The notes under the pieces: generated by a model | Told to the model about the DNA's origin: nothing | Databases searched by the model: none | What the model saw: only the letters and a program-made list of their open reading frames with translations | Part shown: positions 56,895 to 64,000 of the stretch, in pieces | How positions within the stretch are numbered: the stretch's first letter is position 1 | Layout: the number at the start of each line of letters is the position of its first letter | Assembly (NCBI GenBank): GCA_032719365.1 | Contig: CM064871.1 | Span: 30,291,566-30,355,565 of the forward strand | Direction of reading: 5' to 3' | Source: Prinsepia uniflora | Lineage: Eukaryota > Streptophyta > Magnoliopsida > Rosales > Rosaceae | DNA: 64,000 nucleotides | Position numbers and translations under genes: made by a program

Positions 56895-57615
56895 TAAATT
56901 GTTCATACTTTTGAATAAATTGTTCACACTTTTGAATAAATTGTTCATATGATAATGTTAATAATTTTTATTTTTATACTTGATCCTATTGTACTTGCTC
57001 ATAATTTTTATTCTTATAATTGTTCATATTATATTTGTTCATAATTTTCATATTATACTTGTTCATATTATACATATTTATTTTTATACTTGTTTTATGT
57101 AAATTTAAACTCTTATTATACTTGTTCATTTTTTACTTATTTATGATTGTATATATTTGTTCATAATTTTTATTTTTATACATGTTCATATTATACTTGT
57201 ACTTACTTGTTTTTAATATTCATATTATACATGTTCATAACTTTTATTTTTATGCTTGTTCATAATTTTTATGTTTATACTTGTCATATTATAATTGTTC
57301 ACACTTGTTCATGATTGCTCATAATTTATTTGTTTCATAGTGTTCATATATACTTGTCCATACATACTTGTTCATAATGTTATTTTTTTATGATTGTACA
57401 TACTTTGTTCATATTTCACTTGTTTAGGATTGTACATATTTGTTCATAATGTTCATATTATATTTGTTCATAATGTTCATATTATATTTGTTCATAATGT
57501 TCCTATTATACTTGTTCATAATCTTTATTTTTATACTTGTTCATATTATTTTTGTTTATACTTGTCCATAATGTTCTTATTATACTTGTTAATAAATTGT
57601 ATATTATACTTGTTC
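56895..57615. repeat. AT-rich degenerate tandem array (TTGTTCATA units)
   Basis: Dozens of TTGTTCATA words joined by TATACT or ATTTTTATTTTTA, with an irregular period of about 20-30 bp. The open frame at 57394-57705 is produced by the repeat. The array occupies the place where gag should start. Confidence 0.88.
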
Positions 57616-60131
57616 ACTTTTTCTTATTTTTATTTTTATTTATTTCAATTTGTTTTTGTAAAGTATAAAATAAAATCAACAATTCGAAAAAAAAAATTAA
57701 AATAAATTTGTCATTACTTATTTTAAATATAAAAAATTTCGAAATAATATATTCATTTAAAATAAAGAAAATGTTTTCATTACTTAATATAAAAAAAAAT
57801 TAATTTCAAACTTTTCTTAGTCTTAGCTTTATGCTAGTGTAAATTTATACTTATGAATAAATCTTGTGCATATATTATTATGTTAGTGTGAATAGGTATT
57901 GTCAATATCATTACTTGTGCATAAAACCATACTTGTGAATAAATCTTGCATCCATACACTAGTCTCGGTTATACGTAGATCACTTGTGCTTCAGAGTTTA
58001 GATTTTGATTTTTAATGGAATATGTGAAGTCTCGTTTGTTAACTCTCACCCAAACCCTTCATGGACCTAAGAAGACATACGGTTGAGGGCGGTGATTGTT
58101 AGCACTTGAGTTATGTTAGAACGAACACTTATTCATCTGGAGTGAGAAATTTTCGAGGGTGATGTCTAGGACAAGAGACAATACTCGTAATGGGTTTTGG
58201 GTCTAAGAAAGGGATATCAATAGAGTTTAAGCCTCGGGATGTCTTGAAATTAGCTATGCCTCTTATGTTTATTCTTTCTAACCTGGTCACTAACCTAGTC
58301 ACCTTTGAACTTGCCCAGACAGTTGAATAAATTTAAGACATTTACTTGGGCCATACTGACGTAGACATTTCCATCTAAACTTTTAAGCTATGTGAACCAT
58401 ATATCTCTTTGACTTCCCTAACGTGTAAAATATTATTTCTCATTGTATTTGTAAAATTGCATAGCCTCCCTAAGGTTTCATGATGCTCGGATTTCATCAC
58501 CGGGCCCCTTAGACTAAGCGAACTTAGGGAAGTGAGATCGAAGGTGCAAGTCATTCTTTCATGTATTGTCCCATGTAGCTCTTATGCCTTGTGCAGGTTC
58601 TAACAATTTCCCTCTTATGCATTCACATCATTCTTCATGTATATACCTATGTGTTGCATTAGTTTAGACACTCTTAGACCTTGTACATTTGCTTGATATT
58701 GTCGTGACTCTACTTTGTGCATTATACACTTGTTTATAATTTATTATTTCTTACTTGTATATATGCTATTTCCTACTTGTATATATGTTGATTGCATTTG
58801 TTTTTACCTTCTCTTAAATTAATTGGCATGACATCGTTAATTTGCATATTTAGTTTTAACTTACATCCTTAACTTAAACTTGCATCTTTAATAAAAACTT
58901 GTATTCTTCACAAACGTGCATCTCTGACTAACTTACTTGCATCTTGGTCTAGGCTAGATGGATGTTAAACTTCAAGCGCTTGTTGGGAGACAACACAATG
59001 TGTTTCTGAGGTGTGAATGAGACATCAACCCAGATTTGCTATCTTTCAACCCTTCACTCTCTTTTAATTGATTTACTTTATGTTTTTCTTGCTTTATTTT
59101 TGTAAATCCTCTTCCTTTCTTTAATTTTATGTTCGATTACTTTCAACTTGCTTACAATGAGGACACTGTAGAATTTAAGTGTGGGGGTAGGGTTTACAGT
59201 TCTTTATTTATATTTTAAAGAAAACCGGAAAACATAAAAAAAAAATTAAAAGAGTTTTTATTGCATTCTTTGAGTCTTTTTGTTGTAAATTAGTGTTTTT
59301 ACAAGTCTTAGATTGCCCTTTAACCTGTCAATGATAATAATGAAGGAAAACCGAATACAAAATGGCTAAATGATGATCACTACAACTTAAATTCGTTTGT
59401 TAATACTTTATAATTAAGTGTTTATGACTTGTAGATGATGTATGTAAATTGGTACATAAACGAGCATGTTAAGATAAGTATGAATCATATGAACCTTATG
59501 TGAGATTTAGAACTTTATATACATCTTTGATGAGTGATTTATAAGTTTTTTGTTTAATTTGATATACATATGCCTCATAACTACTTGTCATAGTTTTTAA
59601 TGAACTCTAGAGTACTAGAACTTATTTATGTGATTTTGAAAGCTTTTAAGTCAATAAACTCTCTGATTTTGGAAATGATTAAGGCATTAAGGTTAACACC
59701 ACATATTCAAACATCCATATTCCCTGTTTTATGTGCACAAGTTGCGACCCCTTTGTTTTAACCCTTTTGAACCCACATTAAACCTTTCTTTCATCACCAT
59801 GATTATCTAAGTACTTGAGCCTAGCACATACATCTTTTACCCTTGTTCCAAGGACTTGGTTGAAGACATGAAGATGGTGTGAAGAGAAATTGATGATGTT
59901 TTGAAGATTTGTATGTGTATTCTACGGATTTAACTTGCTCAAATTTTGTTGTATTGTTGGCACATATTATTACCTTGATCTAAAAAAAACAAAAAAAAAA
60001 AAAAACAAAATTAAAAAAAATATATATGAAACCCAATGTTTTTTAGTCTCTCTCAAGATAATAAGTTTTGATCATGTAAAAGTTTGAGTTAAGTCCCTTC
60101 TACTTGTAAATTTGGCACAAAGAATGAATGT
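57616..60131 (+). other. Non-coding internal region of the second Athila-like element
   Basis: No coding domain. A GCGCTTGTTGGGAGACAACACAA block (about 58976-58998) is a familiar sequence after the integrase gene in Athila elements. A purine word TTTAAGTGTGGGGGTAGGG lies at about 59176-59195. About 59250-60060 is similar to 4200-5030. It ends at GAGAC (60132-60136), the left TSD copy of the solo LTR. Confidence 0.7.
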
Positions 60132-60268
60132 GAGACTGTGACGACCCATCCCGAATTAGCGAGATTAATTAAGATTTAATGACAAATTAGCGAGACTAAT
60201 CAGAGATTAGGCGAGGATTAGCAGACGTTCGGGTGAAATGACGATTTTGCCCCTGTAATGGGTAAATC

Positions 60269-60590
60269 GTTGACTTTTTGTTCAGGCGGTCAAATGGACT
60301 TTGACCGATGACTGTGACGTAATTCGTGATGTCACGAGTTCATAGACAGGTGGCACGCTCGATTCCGACACACGAGGAGGAAGTTATGACGTTCGGAAGT
60401 CCAAGGGCATTTTGGTAATTTGGGCCAAAAGTTGACTTTTGACCCAGGAGGTCCAATGGACGAGGGCCGAAGACCGTTACGTAGGTCGGGACGATACGAA
60501 TCCATAGACAAGCGGCACGTCGAATTTGGACGTTCGACGGGGAAGTTATGGTTCACGGAAGTTCCGAGGAACTATTTACGGCGACACATT
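60269..60590 (+). repeat. 162-bp tandem duplication in the LTR 5' part
   Basis: Units 60269-60430 and 60431 to about 60590 share GTTGACTTTT, CAGG.GGTC.AATGGAC, CCGA.GAC.GT.ACGTA, CATAGACA..GGCACG and GAAGTTATG. The same double unit is seen on the minus strand at 47150-47480 and 53040-53345, so it predates the spread of the family. Confidence 0.85.
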
Positions 60591-61614
60591 TTACGAGACA
60601 AAAAGTGAAGTTTTGTCCTTAGTGGGCCCAGCTTTTTAGACAGCCAATGGATGAGTGACAAGTGTCACCCATCCATTGCCCAGCCAAACACATTCATGCA
60701 TATCAGCCCCATTTCCTTGTTCGTGCAACTAAACCCGTCCAAACCAATCTCACCTCCACCCAAACCAATCCAATCCAAACCCTATTTGATCAAGCCTGTG
60801 AGGACCAGAGAATGAGAAGAGGATTAAGGAAGGTGGTGGCCGGCCAGGAGCCACGCCGCCGTGGACGGCGGCCTTGAACCCGAACACCGTACCCAGTTAG
60901 GCCCAATTGTCATTTTAATTCGATTTCTTCGTTAAGGTTGCTTTTAGTTGATTTTAGGATGTGTATTAGGTTGTTAGGAAGGTATCAAAGAGGTTTTGGG
61001 AGGTGGTTTCGGGCTGAGCAGCCGTGAGGGTGGCTGGGAAAAACAAGGACCGTGGGGACAATTTGAACCCGTGGGTTCTAGGAAGTTTTAAGGGTTGTGG
61101 TTTATATAGTTAGATGCATAAGGATGTAAGGAAGATTGTAGGATTGATTAGGAAAGGAATCAGACCAAAATGACAAGGGGAAACCATTGGACCGGTCACC
61201 CCGGTCTGATTCGGTTCGAACCAGGTAGACCGGCCAGTTCACCTGAGGAAGAAGGAAACTGTGCAGGGAGCGTGAGGCCCACGTGCAGTCCCTTCTAGGG
61301 GCACGTACGGGCGCGTGAGCCATCCTTTGGGGGTGGTTCCAACACACGAAATCATCTATTCGATGTAACGAACATTTTGGGACTGGTTTCATGTCAATCG
61401 GACATCGTTTCGATATAGTTCGTGACGTCCGAAGGTTTAGGTTCGCATTTAAAAATAGTTAGAAAATTGACAAAAATTATGGGACTTCAATGAGAGGTTA
61501 ATGAGGCTATTAGTAACCCTATAAATTAATTTGGACAGGTTCGGGAATCCCGGAGGTGACGTTTGACTCGGGAGACGATTATGGCACGAGTATCGAGGCG
61601 CGACTTCGGACGGT

Positions 61615-63061
61615 CTGTGAGTGGACCCTTCTTTCGAAATTGATGCATGCATAAATGTTTTATAATTGTTTTAGAATATTTTTTGTGATGACATGAGTGC
61701 ATTTGTTTGTGGTAGCCTAGGATTTACGTATTTTCTCGTATTTCGAGATTTTCGGTTTTATACGATGCTTATACGTGCTAGGTTTTCAACGAGGGTTTAA
61801 TGAATTGGTTTTGGATTTGAAAATATGAAATCGGCCATGAGACTCATTTGATTTACAAACCCTCGGACTTGTAGTCCATTTGATTTGACAAGGAATCGGA
61901 CCTAGGGTCCATTTGTGTTATACGATCGGGCCGAGGGCCCAGTTAGTTTACGATTCGGGTTTGAGGCCCAGTTAGTGGTACTATCGGGCTTGATGCCCCG
62001 TTGATTTACGATATCGGGCCTGCGACCCATTTGGTTGAGATATCGGGCTTAAGGCCCTGTTGGTTGTGAAATCGAACATGAGGTCCTGTTGGTTTATGGT
62101 TTTGGGCTTAGGGCCCTGTTGACTGTGAAATCGGGCTTGAGTCCCAGTTCAGTTGTGAAATGAGAATTCGGGCATAAGACCTTGTTGAACTGTGGATTTA
62201 GGCCGACGCCTGTGAAAGTGATTTGAATGGGATTCGAGGAATCCTGTTGAAAAGAATCGGGTATGAGACCCAGTTGAGAAATGAGTTTTGAGAAAGAAAG
62301 AAAGAGATTTGAAATGAATGAACCCTCCATATTGATTATATGGTCTCCTCCAGACGTCGACCTGAAGAGTCACGATCCACAGACCAGAGTGGGTATCCCC
62401 ATATGGATCCCGTTCCAGGAGTGGTGGTTACTTATTATGATGTGGTCCCGGACCAGATTCCGGAGAGATTGTGGACTAGATCCAGAGAGAGAGCTCGGAC
62501 TAGATCCAGAGATTGAGCCTCCCAAATGGAGATTCCTGGGAGAAGACTCGGAGTGAGACCCCGAGTAGTGTGCACACTAGTATAGATTTGTCATCGTGAC
62601 TATATCGGGGATATATTCCCTAGGGGCTGTGTGCCCCGAGTTCACATCTTCTCTGGAAGTGCCTACGATGGGTTATACGTATGTTGATACGTATGTGCTT
62701 CTGATAGAAAGTGATTTGGGGCGGAGACCCCGTATTCGATGTTTTAGAAATGATTTGGGGGCGGAGACCCCGTACTTGATGTTTTGGTATTTCTCTGAGA
62801 ACGGATTGGGCTGAGTCCCCACATGTATTGTTTTATGGTTTGTAAGTGTGATTTCGGGTCAGGGACCCAAATGGATTTACGGGGCATGACGGTTTATGGG
62901 GTCGGGCATGATCCCTTGAAAGGTTTTGTAAATGTTTGACAAAGGTTTTTATGAACGTTTGATAAATGATTTTGAATGCATGCGTCTGTATTTATGAAGG
63001 GCATAGATGTCTTTATGCTAAAGTGTTTTTAAATAAAATGTTTATTTTTGTCCACTCACAG
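61615..63061. other. Stem-loop array bracketed by a 12-bp inverted repeat (solo LTR copy)
   Basis: CTGTGAGTGGAC (61615-61626) and exact reverse complement GTCCACTCACAG (63050-63061) enclose 1.4 kb. ATGCATGC words lie inside both ends (61643-61650 and 62976-62983). Between them are units with self-complementary cores: GGACTTGTAGTCC (61865), GGACCTAGGGTCC (about 61898), GGGCCGAGGGCCC (about 61927), GGGGCGGAGACCCC (about 62718 and 62759), GGGTCAGGGACCC (about 62856). Confidence 0.8.
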
Positions 63062-63194
63062 TTTTCGTGTTTTAACGCCCTTCAGGTTGATCGCGGATGC
63101 GAGCTGTAGCAGAGACGAGACATCACTCCCCTCCTCCTACGATCCTGACGCACTCTGATAGCCCCGGCGAGGGCTAGAGTTGGAATTTTCCATG

Positions 63195-63215
63195 GTCTAA
63201 CACTTCGTGTTAGAC
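63195..63215 (+). promoter_or_regulatory. Terminal hairpin of the LTR
   Basis: GTCTAACAC and GTGTTAGAC form a perfect 9-bp stem around TTC, 53 bp before the LTR end. The place in the LTR and high pairing suggest an RNA 3'-end or integration-related structure. Its role is unknown. Confidence 0.6.
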
Positions 63216-63273
63216 GGGATCAGGCGGGTCCCACGTTAATCCCGGGGGATTTGGGACCGGTCCTGACAGAGAC

Positions 63274-63925
63274 CCAATATGATTAAACTTGGCCTATGCG
63301 TGAAGGAATGAATTCTTGTCATCATTGCACTAAGGACGGGAAACTATGCTACGTTTTGGGAGTCTATTGAGTCTTGAAACAAATTTGAGCACCACATATT
63401 CTATATATTTATTGCTTCTAAACTAAGCTCCATTACAACCTTCGTAAAGACTTTATGATCCTTAAGATGGTAAATTTTGATTAGTTGAGTTTATCACTAG
63501 AGTAATCTTATAATTTTGTTCATTTGTGCAAGTATGTTTAATTTTATCTTGAGATGTTTTTTTGAGATTTTGCAAAAGTACTTATATTTCTATTATGTGA
63601 GCTTTTTTCTCACATATTTTGAGTGCAAACATAAACCCCTTATATTGAGTGAAATTACGAGTGCATACTCTTGTGAGTTGGTTCATATTTATTTTATTCA
63701 TGATGAGATTCATTTCACCCAAATTTACTCATTGTCTTACCTGTTGAAACAGTTTGTTACCATTTATTAACTCTTGAATTCCATTTGCTTAAATGCCTTC
63801 AAGTGAAAATCTTTAATGCCACAATCATAAATATTTAGACAAAGGGTTAAGGGCTTCATTGTTTAAATTCTTAGTTTGATTCTAGTATTTTCTAGGGAGT
63901 AGCAAAGTTTAAGTGTGGGGGTATT
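63274..63925 (+). other. Non-coding end of the second Athila-like element, with PPT
   Basis: Continues 60131 and is similar to 12640-13148. It ends with AAGTGTGGGGG (63911-63921), the same polypurine tract as at 13134-13144. Confidence 0.7.
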
Positions 63926-64000
63926 TAATAGGCCTTTAATTGAGCTTTATTTTATATTATTTTATACCTTTTATACTTATTTTTTAATGTTAAAATACCA
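63926..64000 (+). repeat. Start of the Athila 3' LTR, cut by the window end
   Basis: By position relative to the PPT this is the LTR start, but it reads TAATAGG instead of TGACC, so the terminal TG is mutated. Only 75 bp are visible. Confidence 0.5.

Larger units (their letters stand above)
60137..63268 (+). mobile_element. Chromoviral solo LTR (3132 bp)
   Basis: TGTGACGACCCATCCCG ... GGACCGGTCCTGACA, flanked by a perfect TSD GAGAC (60132-60136 and 63269-63273). There is no internal region. Features in element sense: 162-bp duplication (60269-60590), palindrome GTGACAAGTGTCAC (60655-60668), TATA-like TATAAATT (61520-61527), bracket pair (61615-61626 and 63050-63061), terminal hairpin (63195-63215). 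Confidence 0.95.
56627..64000 (+). mobile_element. Second Athila-like element, non-autonomous, open at the window end
   Basis: Order on the plus strand: 5' LTR remnant (56627-56838), PBS (56844-56861), AT-rich tandem array (56895-57615), long non-coding region (57616-60131 and 63274-63925), PPT and the start of the 3' LTR (63926 onward). A solo LTR (60137-63268) interrupts it. No gag or pol motif is present. Its similarity to 3666-5071 and 12389-13148 identifies the lineage. Confidence 0.8.

Noticed and set aside
57394..57705. 103-codon hydrophobic frame, membrane-protein-like
   Set aside because: Falls in the TTGTTCATA tandem array; hydrophobicity follows from AT-rich codons.

Overview
This window looks like repeat-rich (heterochromatic) nuclear DNA of a flowering plant, probably a eudicot. 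I found no host gene, rRNA, tRNA gene or CRISPR array. Nearly every recognisable base belongs to LTR retrotransposons of three plant Ty3/gypsy lineages: Athila, Tat (Retand-like) and a chromovirus of Tekay/Del type. Many insertions can be bounded to the base by TG...CA (or decayed) ends and 5-bp target-site duplications (TSDs).

Layout. 1-1278: compound microsatellite and unassigned DNA. 1279-14636: a decayed Athila element (+ strand) with mutated RT and integrase, split by a coding-free chromovirus derivative (5072-12388). 14642-22508: a decayed Tat element (- strand) with a gag remnant, PBS and 5' LTR. It is split by a + strand chromoviral solo LTR (16469-21805), which itself contains a - strand solo LTR (18258-21038). 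23622-28731: another coding-free chromoviral derivative ending in an LTR palindrome. 28737-32488: AT-rich unassigned DNA with one probable LTR fragment. 32489-54165: a chromoviral LTR remnant broken by a 20-kb composite at 33480-53470. That composite is a chromovirus encoding only gag, whose 3' LTR is split by a nearly complete 10.9-kb Retand-like element (33757-44705). 54161-56626: another chromoviral LTR. 56627-64000: a second, non-autonomous Athila-like element carrying an AT-rich tandem array and split by a solo LTR (60137-63268).

The youngest and best preserved unit is the Retand-like element. Its gag-pol frame has only three internal stops, all TGA, and its two 576-bp LTRs differ at about six positions by eye. 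On the opposite strand it carries an extra gene with its own TATA box, GT-AG introns and polyadenylation signal. The gag-only chromovirus around it has a PBS, a PPT, 3.15-kb LTRs and an intact 284-codon gag, so it would depend on a relative's pol.

The most unusual signal is in the ~3-kb chromoviral LTRs. Most of the copies carry, in the 3' half, a 1.2-1.4 kb block bracketed by a 12-bp inverted repeat (CTGTGAGTGGAC ... GTCCACTCACAG, or GTGTGAG ... CTCACAC in other copies). The block is filled with short stem-loops whose stem sequences change while pairing is kept. A further 8-9 bp hairpin lies about 50 bp from the LTR 3' end. This suggests a structured RNA leader or a foldback architecture that I do not recognise from a described family.
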